Positions 24,834-36,659 of a stretch of 64,000 nt of DNA are shown here, in pieces. The notes under the pieces are model-generated. The model worked only from the letters and a program-made list of their open reading frames with translations, searched no databases and was not told the DNA's origin. The stretch comes from Paragordius varius (lineage: Eukaryota; Nematomorpha). Numbering within the stretch: position 1 is the stretch's first letter; each line of letters opens with the position of its first letter. Made by a program: the position numbers and the translations under genes. The DNA lies in contig OZ176056.1 of the NCBI GenBank assembly GCA_964247055.1, forward strand, positions 1,116,001 to 1,180,000, in the 5' to 3' direction.

Positions 24834-25465
24834 GTTCTTCGAAATGGGGGTAGTTGGTTACCTCAGGCTTGTTCAGTTATAAATATTATGGAACAAATTA
24901 AAACCATCACAAAAGTTTGCAATTATATAACATTTTTAAAACGAAATATAAAAAATATTTATTCAAAAAAACTTGATACTTCTAAACACTTGGATACAAA
25001 ACATTTATTTTAGTTTTTCGATTCAAATTGCGATATTTAGATACCCTAAGCTTTGTTAAAATCAAATATTTCAAAAAATATGGAATAAATTAAAACCATG
25101 CCAAAATTTTGCACCTATATATCATTAATGAACCGAAATGAAAAACATAATTATTCAAAAATACTTGCTATTATTCAGAGGCTAAACTCAAAGGTAAAAA
25201 TTTAGCCAGCATCCGATGTGTACATATGCTAAATATAAATAATGCAAAATATAGCACTTTTTCTTTTTATATCAAAATTTAATGTGTTTTAGAAGAAAAG
25301 ACACCTAATTATGGCCTTAAAAACATGAATGTAAAAATGTTGTAAAATAAAAATGGCGTCGATTAAAATTTTTTTTGTAATATAATTCTATTAGGATAGA
25401 AGGTTAATTAAAATTTTAACCGTTTACCGTAAATTTTTAAAAACTAATTTTGAATCGAAGTGCTA
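24834..25465. mobile_element. Family D element(s), rearranged copy
   Basis: Contains two partial 5' parts in tandem (near 24834 and 25020), then the D interior (CAAAGGTAAAAATTTAGCCA, AAAAATGGCGTCGATT), and ends TTTTGAATCGAAGTGCT. Like the copy at 57852 it has a duplicated 5' part. Confidence 0.5.
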
Positions 25466-26117
25466 ATAACATTTTCAAATAAGATTTTCGAATTCTACCG
25501 CTATAATTTAACACTCCATTGCTCTTAAAGTAGTTTTATATCCTAGAGAGATTTAAAATTGTATTAAAAAATATTGATCACTTTTTGGGCGCTTTATACA
25601 AAAAAATAAAATTTATATAAATTTTTTTTAATCGTTCAAGCGACGGGCAAATAAATGTATCTGGTTAAAATATTCAAATAAACGTTAAAAAGCTTTCAGG
25701 CTACTTTTAACAGTAATAAATGTACTTTATCAGTTGTTCGTTTCAATCGTAGTGTTTTGGCGCTTTAGACTCTAGAGCAGTGGTACTCAAACCGCGGCCC
25801 GCGGGCCGTATGCGGCACTAACAGCGTTTTAAAATTGCCCTTTGACCATATTGATACTTAAATTATTTTTTTATTGATAATTTTTTTAACATACACTTAA
25901 CGAATTTTCGCTTATTTTAATATTAATTTATTTTCTTTAGATTTAATTTTGGTAATGTTATTTTATACCCAATTCGAAATGGAGAAAAATTTCTCTACAT
26001 TAAATGATTTCAAAATTTTGGCGCACGTTGTTTCTGTTTCTGTGTTCTATTTTCTTTTCGATTTTGAAATTTTTATTGCATTCTTTTTTTGTATTTAAGC
26101 ATCCAAACTTGCACATA

Positions 26118-26172
26118 TACATATATATATATATAGATATATATATATAGATATATATATATATATATATAT
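26118..26172. repeat. (TA)n microsatellite with GATA interruptions inside the hAT element
   Basis: About 27 TA units interrupted twice by AGATAT. It arose within the transposon's 5' non-coding part. Confidence 0.9.
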
Positions 26173-26318
26173 TTCATTACAATCCTTCATTTATAACTCA
26201 TTCCCATAAAATATTTTTAACATTAAATAATTAAATTTCGACCTGTTTTTATAGCGTAATTTAAATCATATTCCTTTTTTTTGGAAAAATTTACTTAATA
26301 TTTACATAAATTCAAATA

Positions 26319-28075
26319 ATGACATCTAATGCTAAAAAACTTAAATTATCCGATGAAAATCGCTATTTTAAAAAAGAATGGCAAGAAAAATTCTTTGTTG
26401 TTTTGAATTATAATGTTGTTACCTGCCTTATATGTAAGGACAATTATAAAAAAATATTGAAAGACATTTTGTAATCCAAATTTCTCATAAAACAGAATGC
26501 GGAAAACGAAAAATACAAAAACATTAAAGAATTATACCAGAAAGAAAAATCTAGTCCATGGCTTTCAGCCAGGAAAAAGCTTTAACATTAGCTTCTAATG
26601 AAATTTGTTATTTTTTAGGAAAAAATATAAAACCATTCCCAACTAATAAAAGAATGTCTAATAAATGGTTGCACTTGTTTATTTGATAAATTCCATAAAA
26701 AAGATAAAATCATGAGTCAAATTAAAAAACTTATCTGATTCAATCGACGCATTGAAGATATGTCCAAATATATTTTTAACAAAACATTATTGGCTCTAAA
26801 AAACTGCGAATATTTTTTTGTTATTGACTAGCACTGATATAAGTTCAACACCTCAATGTGCGCTATTCATGCGATTTTGCAACAACAACATAATCAACGA
26901 GGAATATTTAAAATTTTTACCAATGAATAATACCACGAAAGGAAGTTTTCACGAAATAATTGGTACTTTTTTGATAATAATAATATATCTATGAAAAAAT
27001 TGGTTTCGATCTGCACAGATAGCTGTCCCTCAATGATAGTAATAAACACAGGATTATTTCTCTTTTGAAAAACTAATAATTTGCAAAATATTTTATCCTA
27101 TCACTGCTTTATTCATCAACAAAACTTGGTTTCGCGTGTAAAAGATGAATCACTCAATTTTGTAATTAAAACGGTTGTGCATATAGTTAACCACATCCGT
27201 GGCAGAGAATTCAACCGCTGTTTCATAAACTTTTTGAAAGGTATCCACAGTGAGTTTGATGATATTCTTTTGTACCGCTGTGAGATGGCTAAGCCTCAGC
27301 AAAGTATTAAAAAAATTTCCTGTTTTAAGACATGAAATTCTTATAATTTTAATGGATATCAGAAGGTTTGACGAGGAGATTAATAGTGACAAATGGTCGG
27401 GTTTAGACCTTTGCGATATACTTATAAACTTAGTATTTTTAATACAAGTTCAAGAAAGCTAAATAATAACCCAATTTGATAATCATATATTTGCATATTA
27501 AGAAAAACTAAAATATATATACAAGATTTTATCAATAAAACAATCCTATATTTTCCAACACTTAAAACGATAAAGAAAATATGGAATTTACCGCGGAGAT
27601 TAATTTAATAATACATTTAACATTTTTATCTAATGAAATGAAATTCAGCTCAAGAAATATTAAAAACTGCTTAAAAATCGTTGAAAATACATGGCATATG
27701 GATATATCCAATATTAAGCAACTTCAACATTTCGGTTTTGATCAGGCCCATTTCTCTGAAGAATTCATTGATTTTAAATGATTCTAATTTGGGGCTATAT
27801 TTAAGGATAATCGTAGGCAAGAAAGATATGTAGGTTTTGGCAAAAATAAATATGAAAATATAAAAAAATGTGCTCAAGTTATTCCAACTGTTTTTCCCTC
27901 AACTTACACGTGTGAGAGGGCATAATTAAAAATGAAGTATGTAAAGAATACATACAGAAATCGCTTAACCGATGATCATATGGACGACTTTGTAAAATTG
28001 GCCTGTCATGGGGCGAAAACAAATTTATCAAATTGGTTAATGTCCGAAACTGCTGTTATCAAAATATTTTTTTAA
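26319..28075 (+). pseudogene. Broken hAT transposase
   Basis: The start is MTSNAKKLKLSDENRYFKKE, then a BED-like zinc finger begins with VVTCLICKDNY. Downstream segments match the animal hAT group that includes GTF2IRD2 and ZBED5-like proteins: YHCFIHQQNLVSRVKDES, then EFDDILLYRCEMAKP. The C-terminal dimerisation region survives as VFPSTYTCERA and YRNRLTDDHMDDFVKLA. Many stops and shifts interrupt the frame, for example after the zinc finger, where a stop follows KDIL near 26475. The best remaining open pieces are 27081-27335 and 27581-27781. It cannot make a transposase now. Confidence 0.85.
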
Positions 28076-28365
28076 ACTAAATGGAGCAAAACGAGTTTTT
28101 AGCTGGATTATGCGATCCGCAAAAAAATCATTGTGCTGATATAGAATATAAATATGTAAATATGTGTCAAATTACTATGAAATATTGCCATTATTAGGTC
28201 AATGGCCCTCGAAAAAAATATATTTTATTTGGCCCATCAAATTTTTTTGGTGAGTACCACTGCTCTAGAGTCACACTGTAAAAAAATAATCTTTTTTATG
28301 ATTATAATTACAGTGTTAGATAAAATTTAAATTGAATTAACTTTCAAACAGTAGTGTATTGAAAA

Positions 28366-28785
28366 TTAACACTTCGATTCAAATTGGGGTATGTAAATAC
28401 CCGAGACTAAATTTGAGTTAGAAAACGGTCCCAATATAAATTTATGTTTCTATCATAATAAAAATTATATAATATGCCAAATGTTTTGAAACAAAAGTTC
28501 ATGTCAAACTTCTTCGACGCCATTTTTAGTTAATAATTTTTGCAAAAAAGCTTTTTGTATATTATTAGTTTTCATTACTATTGCACACATGTCTCGTTGA
28601 CTAAATTTTTACCTTTCGGTAGCTTAAAATAAATAATATGAGGTATTTTTAAAATTTTTTTTAGGAATTTCGGTATATTAATGTTAAATAAGTGTTCATG
28701 GTTTCGATTCCAACCATGTTTTTTAAAGAATTTAATTTTTAGGCCTGGGCCATTCAACTACCCTAATTTAAATCGAAGCACTAAA
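28366..28785. mobile_element. Family D element, inverted copy next to the hAT element
   Basis: Starts TTAACACTTCGATTCAAATT with GGGGTATGTAAATACCC and ends ACCCTAATTTAAATCGAAGC then ACT. The interior is in reverse orientation (CGACGCCATTTTTAGTTAAT, GACTAAATTTTTACCTTTCG). Confidence 0.65.
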
Positions 28786-29361
28786 ATGAATGTGTTGTAT
28801 CCAAGTGTTAAGCTCCGGGATATAAAACTATCCAAATTCAACGACAAAAAAGTAAAGTAGTAATGAAGGGTTAAACTTGAGAGTAAAAATTTAATTGCAT
28901 TAAATATATTTAAATGGTTTTAAAACACTCCTTATTTTCACCATTCATAAAAAGGACTCATTTCATCATTTACTCCAATTTATAGCTCAAAGAAGGAGCC
29001 CTAATTTATTGCAAAACATGATTAATATGCTATAAATCAGAATAAACTGATTTGAAATTTAACCTCCTATTATAATTGGTAAATATATTGTTAATCTGTA
29101 ATCTTTTTATCAGCAGTATGTTAAAATTAACGAGTAGTGTTTTATAAACTAACGTACTTTACGCCTCGTAAAAAAATATTTGAATGCATAAAAATTATTT
29201 ATAATACACGTATAATTGCAACGTTACACAAGCATTTGATTTTGGTATATATTTCTAAGATTTAAAAAACAATTATAAAAATCGGTGTATTTATACATTC
29301 ACTCATGTTTGATATGGCTTTCCTTCATATACCTTTGGATCAGTGAGAAAACAATTCGGAT
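28786..29361. other. Upstream region of SERBP1
   Basis: Presumably holds the SERBP1 promoter and 5' UTR, but no distinct motif stands out in the AT-rich background. Confidence 0.5.
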
Positions 29362-32300
29362 ATGACAACATTGGAATCAACATCGGCATATGGGGTTGGT
29401 GTAGCCAATCGATTTATGTTGCTCGAAGACGAGAGTCAAGATTCGGAATCAGAAGTTGAAATGGTCGAAGAAACTTACAAAAGCAATAAAAAAGTTCACG
29501 AAAAAGGCAAGCAAGATAAAAAGGATATCAAAAGTATATAACCATATTTTATTTTTTTTATGTTTTTCTTATTATGTATTCACTTATTTTTAGACGAGAC
29601 TCACGATAATCATGAAAAGCACCAGAAGGTCGCATTTGCGGATAATTTACCAAAACAAACAGACAAGCCCAAACGAGAATTCGATCGTCATAGCGGGAGC
29701 GATAAAACGTTAGTTTATTTTTAGTTTTAATATTTTTTTATAAGCTTTTTAAGATTTTTCGTTTACCATAATTTTTGTTTAGAACTCTATAAGGAAACAA
29801 TTATCTATTAAATTTTTGTAACATTATATGCCTAAAACTTTAAAATTAATTTGTTTAGTTTTTTTGTTCCTAACAATGTCCTGCCATTCTTTTTTAACCT
29901 GTAATAGACAAGCTTTTAACAAAACCTGAATATAATATATATGGTATATATTATTTAGGCGATAGCTTAAATTGGAATTATTAATTTTATTTATAAAAAA
30001 TTATATTTTGTAAAATTTTGTTAATAGCGGTGTGAAACCAGTAGATAAAAAACAAGGATCAGGCGGACACAATTGGGGAAACGCTCAAGATTCATGGAAG
30101 TTTGATTTTAGAATTTATTTTCAAAAAATGATTTTTAGGGGGGAGGGTTGTTTTTATGAATGATTTCAACTATTAAATTTCTTTTGATATTGAGCTAAAT
30201 TTTATTATTAATTTCTATGGATCTTTATTCCTTAATGTTTTTTTCCAAATATTTTTTATATTTTTATGGCCATTTTTCTGTATTTCAAATTAAAAAAAAT
30301 TGCTAATATTTAAAATGGAATCATATAAAATAAATTCCTTTAAATCATAATTTATTTTATTTAAAAAATGCGGTATATTTAAAAAACATATATCATCAAA
30401 AATTATGTGAAATATAAACCCAAAAATGGTTTAATCTAAACTCACCCTGTAATAAAAATTGCTTTTAACATGTTTGAATTATGTTATATTGTATTTAAAA
30501 AGGGTTGACATGATAAAATTATATCTACTTGTTACGTATTATCAATTATTTTTTATACAACAAACATTTTTAATTTAGGCAAGAAGTGGACGATAGCAAT
30601 GCTACATTGTGGAAAAAGTATTTTTATAAACATTTTTTAAATTTTTGCTCTAAATCGCCAACTGTTTTGAACAAAAGTTTTTTTTATCCCTTTTTTAATA
30701 TTTTTGTATCGATTGATTGGTTTTATTTTTAAAGCTGTTTTATAATCCATAAATTTTAAATAAATAAAAGTTTTATTTTAATAATTATTAATCAAAACAA
30801 TATCAATTTGTGGAGATTCACTTGATTTATAAAAATATTTTATTGTCTTACATAATGTTGTACACTCTTATATACTCTTTTGCCTAACTGTTATTTACAA
30901 ATTTTTCTCATAATCATTAATTTTTTTAAATGAGTTAATTTGGTTTTATAAAATTATTATTTATTATTATTTATCATTTTGAAAGTTTTATTTATTAATA
31001 TTTCTCATTTTGAAAAATGTTATGAATTTCTAGAGAAGATGATTTGATATCTCCTTTGCCAAGCGACGTTCAGGAACCGATGGAAAGAACAGCTCAATAC
31101 ATTAACGAGTCCCTGGATAGTCGGGATGCTGATAAATTAGACAGTCCTGATGAATGTTAAATTATTTCTTGAGATTAATTTTTATAATTTTTTTTGTTAA
31201 AATATATATATTTTATATCTTTACAGAAGTTGATTTGTTACAAAGAAATTAATATTAGGAGTGAAAAAAAATGAATATTAATGGAAAGAAAAAAATTGAG
31301 TATGTATTACCATACATACTTTCATTACAAAATATTCTTTCCTTTCATTAGTAAATAGTAGTAAAAAATAATTATTTTTTAATGGGCATGGTAATGCTTA
31401 CTCGTGCACCATGGCCCTTTTTTTCTTTTTTATTTCACTAATATTCATTTTTTTACCCCTACGAATTTCTTTACTTTATAAATATTCTTTTATTTAATCC
31501 ACTGACTGTAGTTTTAGGTAGTTTGCATAATTTTTTTTTTCAATATCCTTAATTTAGCTGGTGTTACACCAGTAATACCCGAAATCGAAACTATGACTTT
31601 GGATGAATATAGAGCGCTTGAACAAGCTCGTATTAGTAAACCAGAATACAGAATTCGTCAACCCGGGGAAGGCGAGGACAAGGCTAAATGGAAAGGCACC
31701 TATGTCCTTAAAAAGGCTGATATTTCGCCTCTTAAACACAATGATAACATTAATAACGCTACGGTAAACCAGAATCTATATGATAATAGTTTTATATATA
31801 ATGTATTAATTTAGGAGGTTGTTTTTATTTGACAAGATTTATTACATATCTAATTAATTTTACTATATAATGAGTTTGTTTGGCAGGAATATGTTTATAT
31901 TTAAGATAAATCATCTATGAGTTTGATTGATAGGAAATAGTTTATTAAATGATTGAAGTAAGCTTTCATTTTGTATATTAAAAACACTTTAATGGTTTTT
32001 TCGTAGCATATTTATGGTTTATATCATATTGCTATATTTTTGTATGCAAGTCATTTTCATTTACTATTAAATGCCATTTTTCGTGTAAATTGATGGTAAA
32101 AGACAAATATTTTGTTTTATCTATATTTCTCATATTAAGCACTCGGTTAATTTTGCCATATTTTTAAATGGAACATCATTTTTCCTAATTAAATTAATTA
32201 ATTGTTTTTTTGTGAAAATTAATATTTTAGAATGGGACAAGTACAATTACTGCTTCTCATCACAAAGGCAAAAAGGAAATTGATATTCTTGCTACGAATA

Positions 32301-34099
32301 TAAAATTGGCTCGCCCTACTGGTCCAGGAAATAGACGAGGGGGTTTCAATAGAGGTGCTTCAAATAATAGAAACAATTTTGGTTCAAATACAGGTGGTGG
32401 GGGGACTCATTTCCAGAAATCATCGAATTTTACAGTAAAAATTGAAATTTTTACATTTTTTTATTATATAGACGCCCATATTTATAAACCTAGATTTTAA
32501 TTGCATAGTATTAAGAAAATACGGAATATAGATAGTAACAAAACTCAATTATCCTTGATAGTATATGATTTATGGTAGAAAAATAAAGTTATAAAAGTTT
32601 GGTTATTTTTGTATCAAAAAATTGTTTTTTACGTTTTGTCTGTATATCTCAATTTTTACTATCATACTTTTCAGAATCAGTCTCAAAATCCCATGAGCAA
32701 TAAACCATCATTTATGGGCATTGCTGGACAACAAAATGGTCAGTCTGGAACATTCAATGTTGCCAACAATAAAGAAGTTAGCGATTGGATGTCTCATCAA
32801 CCAACATCAATTCCCCCCCACGAGTTGAATGAGAATAGTTTCAGTAATAATAACCCTGCTGGTAATTTTGAGAATACTACTTCAACGGGCATGTTTAATG
32901 GACAAAATAACAACAACAGTTCAACTCCAATGTTTAATGTCCCCCATCGAAATGGGGGAAATGATTTACCCGATTTTACAAGCACTACTACAACTCTGAA
33001 TGATAATAATGGACCGTCATCATCATTTAACAGCCATAATAACCATAGAGGCAGAGGTGGCAGCTTTTTCCGTGGATCGAATCGTGGAAATGCTAATTTT
33101 GGCCGAGGTCGCGGTGCCGGGCGAGGGATGCGAGGCGGTGGTCGGGGTTTTAACCGCGGCCCTAACAACTCTAATACCGCCCCAGGGTTCGGCGGTGGAC
33201 ATTTCAAAGGCACTCATGAAGGTTAGTTTAGTTTTTTGTGTGCTTTACTTTGACTTATGCTACTCAAGGCGGCAATTGATTGATAACTTGTTCATATATA
33301 TATATATACCATTTCAAATTCAAATTCACCCTCGAACAATTCAAATTCACCCTAAAAATAAATTGTGTTTTCGGGCTAATATAACTCATCATTAAGATAA
33401 CATATATTCTTATGGCATAGTTTATTATTTTTTCAGTATTATATATATTATACAGGTAATTTTATTTTTTTAAATATAAAAAATATAGGTATTTTTAATC
33501 TTAAAAAACACGTAATTTCTTTAACGGTGATTTTGAATTGTTCGAGGGTGAATTTGAATTGTAAATGGTATATAAAAAAACCGTTTTTATATATTAGGAA
33601 ACATTGAATGTTTTATTTGTTCCTATTACCTCTTTTAGCACATTAACTATGATGGCTTTTGCTCCAAGCAATTTAAATAAATAATTTTTGTATGATAAAT
33701 TAAATATTGAATAATTATATAGACAAAGAGGGAAATCTAATTTTTATGATTTTTTAAATATGGTCTAGTTTATAGAGTTGCTTCATTAATTTATTTACAT
33801 CAAAAACCATCGTCGTGTAAGAAAGCATGGTTGTCATTTTGAAAAAAAAGTGTGTTTTTTTACGTTTTTTCCGTTAAATTTCAATTTTTTCTTTCCAACT
33901 GAGACGTTTTTCCCATTCAAAGCGGTTAAATATAAATTGGTTATGCTAATATTTTAGTTTCGTAAACCTTTATAACTATTAATCACACCATTTTCGCCAT
34001 CAAGTTTAATAATTTTTTTGTTATACTCATTTAGCTACAACTCTTTTCAATCCTGAGGCTGATTTTCCATCCTTAAATACTGTCACCACAGGACGCTAA
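29362..34099 (+). CDS. SERBP1: SERBP1/HABP4-family ribosome- and mRNA-binding protein, complete
   Basis: Family members (SERBP1, HABP4, fly vig/vig2, yeast Stm1 relatives) bind ribosomes and mRNA in the cytoplasm. Nine exons: 29362-29533, 29594-29708, 30028-30099, 30579-30617, 31034-31155, 31558-31763, 32231-32434, 32675-33221, 34035-34099. Phases agree throughout and the total is 1,542 nt, or 513 residues. The N-terminus has the family motif VGVANRFMLLEDES. The core is KREFDRHSGSDK (about 84-95), GSGGHNWG (106-113), then MTLDEYRALEQ (186-196) to KWKGTYVL (217-224). RGG clusters lie near residues 273-282 and 435-473 (GRGRGAGRGMRGGGRGF), typical arginine-methylation and RNA-binding tracts. The end, FNPEADFPSLNT, matches the family's acidic C-terminal motif. 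Exon 4 is a 39-nt microexon. A Gln/Asn-rich linker fills exon 8. The intron after exon 7 is almost wholly a family A transposon. Confidence 0.94.
31384..31417 (+). other. Hairpin in SERBP1 intron 5
   Basis: GGGCATGGT and ACCATGGCCC pair across a 15-base loop, followed by a T-rich tract. It is GC-rich compared with the surrounding intron. It could be a small structured RNA or a repeat remnant. No snoRNA boxes were found. Confidence 0.3.
32431..32661. mobile_element. Family A MITE forming nearly all of SERBP1 intron 7
   Basis: Left end TACAGTAAAAATTGAAATTT and right end TTTTTTACGTTTTGTC to CTCAATTTTTACTA, with TA at both edges. The intron is 32435-32674, so its GT is bases 5-6 of the element, and only the last 13 bases of the intron lie outside it. 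Reading straight through from exon 7 reaches a stop within the element. Confidence 0.85.
33309..33568. mobile_element. Family B MITE in SERBP1 intron 8
   Basis: Sits directly after a (TA)n run. Left end CCATTTCAAATTCAAATTCA, right end GAATTTGAATTGTAAATGG then TATATA. Two units on each side. Confidence 0.85.
33816..33893. mobile_element. Family A MITE fragment in SERBP1 intron 8
   Basis: Right-arm fragment: AGCATGGTTGTCATTTTG, then TTTTTACGTTTTTTCCGTTA and TTTCAATTTTTTC. No left arm was found. Confidence 0.5.
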
Positions 34100-34251
34100 A
34101 TGATGAAATCTTGGATAATTTGTCAATCTAAACATTGTTTTTCGATTTTACTTATTTCGATTCGTAAAATCTATATTATATTTTGAGTTATTTTCAAATG
34201 CATTATTTTATTTTGTGTTTTATGCTTTTTAATTATATATGATGTGTGACA

Positions 34252-34257
34252 ATTAAA
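34252..34257 (+). other. Possible poly(A) signal of SERBP1
   Basis: ATTAAA lies about 150 bp after the SERBP1 stop codon, a plausible variant poly(A) signal. Chance occurrence is likely in this base composition. Confidence 0.3.
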
Positions 34258-36659
34258 TACACTTACTCTCATAATATTATATTACCATTTGGCTATACAA
34301 AATGAAACTATATAGTATTGTTTTATTGAAAATTTTACATATACCTTTGACTATTTTTTGCTTATATATCTTGAGCATTTCTTGAGATATTTTTTTTGCT
34401 TTTGGTTTTACTACTTCAAACAAATTTTATATGTAGGACTTTTTTATTTTTCAACTTTAAATTTTCATTTATCTTGGATTCAAAACCTGTAAAACACAAA
34501 AGTCATTTTGTATATATTTCTTTAATTTCACTATATATATATATATATATATATCATGTGTTTTATTCAAAAATGATAAATATATGTATATAACACAATA
34601 TATCAATAATTATTTTTAACTACATATATAATAATGTTTAAAAATATTTTCAATTTGGCGTTTACTGTTTTTTTTTGTTCAATATTTTACCAAATAAATT
34701 TTTTGTTTGGGCGAACCATTGCACCCCGCACACCCTAACATTAAAATATCATTTATGTATTCCACATATTTTTGAACCTATACGTATATATATATTAGCG
34801 TGTGTATAATTTTCAAATTTATATTGCAAATATCAAATAGTACTAGTATACAACAACTATACACATATAATGATCTTTGAATAAATTTACACATAATAAA
34901 ATAGATGAAAAAAATTGACAAAAATTTGGATATTAAGAGATTTATTTGGCAGATAAGACTCCACAAAACGGTGAAACGGTTTTTAAACGTTTTTCATTTT
35001 ATACGCTCGGTTTTGTGGTGCTTCTTTAATTACAGTTTCATTATAATTTTTGACATAAAAAATTAAACCATGACATTACCAAATTTCTAGACAGAATTTA
35101 TGGAATGAGATGCTTAGTGGAAACCTTTAAACGTGAAGATAAAATGCATTTAAGTATCATTATTATTTTTGAGATGTGAAACATGAAAGGAATAAACCAT
35201 AGTATTTACACGGCTGAATTACAATAAAAGGCTTCAATCAATTTTTGGACCCGCCGAAATTGGGAAAGTATTCTTAAACTGAACGCACAAATGCCAATAT
35301 GCGATAAAATATTAGATTTAAGTTAAATTTTGACATCAAGCTTGAAATGGATATTTTTCTTTAAACTTTGATCATGTCACATTTTTAATGAAGCGAGTTT
35401 TAACGTATTATCATGACGCACACGGTATAAAAACACTAGAAAATATTATAAATACACTTCTCTATACTCGATAATAATGATCTATTCAGATTTTTATTTA
35501 AAAATTTGTTATAATTAAAATATAAGATGTTTAACTATCTTTTTACCGTTTCCCTCATGTTTCAGGCTACTACGTTTTAAAAAAATTTTGCTAAAAAATT
35601 TAACATATGCTTTTTTATGCCATTCTCTCGCATATATAATCATCGCGAAATCTCGTCATTTTCACTATTTAGAGAATTAACGCATGTTAAAAATTTCATT
35701 TATTTATCTTCTATTTTTTTGGAATTTGTATTCGCTTATAAAACAGGCAAATCGTTTGGTTTAAAATATATATTATGACTTTAGAGGGCTTTTATACAAA
35801 CACCAAATTATTGATATTATTCATTTTTAATCAGTCGTTAGATTCAGTGGGATTATGATGCAATCCCAGTTTTGATCTCCAGAAGCTAGACTGTAAAAAA
35901 TATAACCTTTTTTATGAAATACCGGCAATGTTTCTCAATTCATTTACCAAAATATCTTTTAAGAACGTACTTAATTTACCCATGGGTAAAAAACGAAAAG
36001 CAATCTTCTACAAAAAATAAAAAGTAATAAAGTGTAAATAATACTCATGTCTATAAACAAACTATTTGATTAAGAACTTATGGTCAGCTGTATTATTTTC
36101 TTGGCAAACTTTAGTTTTGATTTAAAATGCTCCTTTCTTTATAGCACTTTGCGCCGCGAAAATGTGGTAAGGCCGTAATAATTATTACCGTTTTTATCAT
36201 GCTTCAAAATACCAAATGCAAAAAATTAAATTTTTAATCAATTTAAAAATATTGGTGTCACTATCATAAATTTAATATTGTTGCGCATCTCGGCATTTTC
36301 GTTTAATTATCCTAGCCCATCTAAAAATTGGAAAATAATGCATTGCTTTTAAATAATTAAATTTATAATAAAACAAATTGGAATAAATTGAGCTATCTTA
36401 AATAAATTTAATTTAGAGTAATGTGCACAAATGTTTGGATTTTTTGATATGGATTAGCACATAAATTTATTTCTTTCTTAAATGATTCGTAGAACTTAAA
36501 ACCAAAACCGTCTGGATCCTTACACATTGTCTATCAAATAATATTTAATTAAGGATATCTTTTTTATATTGTGTTAGAAAAAGGGCTTGCCTAAAATTTT
36601 ACCTCTTAAAAGGTTGTCTAATCAGATTAAATTTAAGTAGTCTCAGAGCTTTTTAATAA
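34258..36659. other. Intergenic DNA, only degenerate repeat pieces
   Basis: Short shared motifs such as TTTTTATCATGCTTCAAAAT (36190) recur in variant form near 37820 and 57000, indicating old dispersed repeats. No genes seen. Confidence 0.5.
34529..34553. repeat. (TA)n microsatellite
   Basis: A TA run about 430 bp past the SERBP1 stop codon. Confidence 0.85.

Larger units (their letters stand above)
25778..28262 (+). mobile_element. hAT superfamily DNA transposon, BED/GTF2IRD2-like type, inactive
   Basis: Inverted ends CAGTGGTACTCA at 25778 and TGAGTACCACTG ending 28262 are flanked by identical 8-bp duplications CTCTAGAG (25770-25777 and 28263-28270), the hAT hallmark. The element is 2,485 bp. 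It encodes a decayed BED-zinc-finger transposase and contains a (TA)n microsatellite near its left end. Exact duplications suggest it has not been rearranged since insertion. Confidence 0.92.

Noticed and set aside
27150-27392. 80-codon minus-strand frame
   Set aside because: Shadow of the hAT transposase remnant on the plus strand.
31203-31253. Possible extra exon in SERBP1 intron 5
   Set aside because: It has an acceptor-like TTACAG, but joining it to exon 5 gives an immediate stop, while exon 6 at 31558 continues the conserved domain.
32797-33213. Long minus-strand frame opposite SERBP1 exon 8 (Pro-rich)
   Set aside because: It is the antisense shadow of the RGG and Gln/Asn-rich coding sequence, whose sense frame matches a known family.
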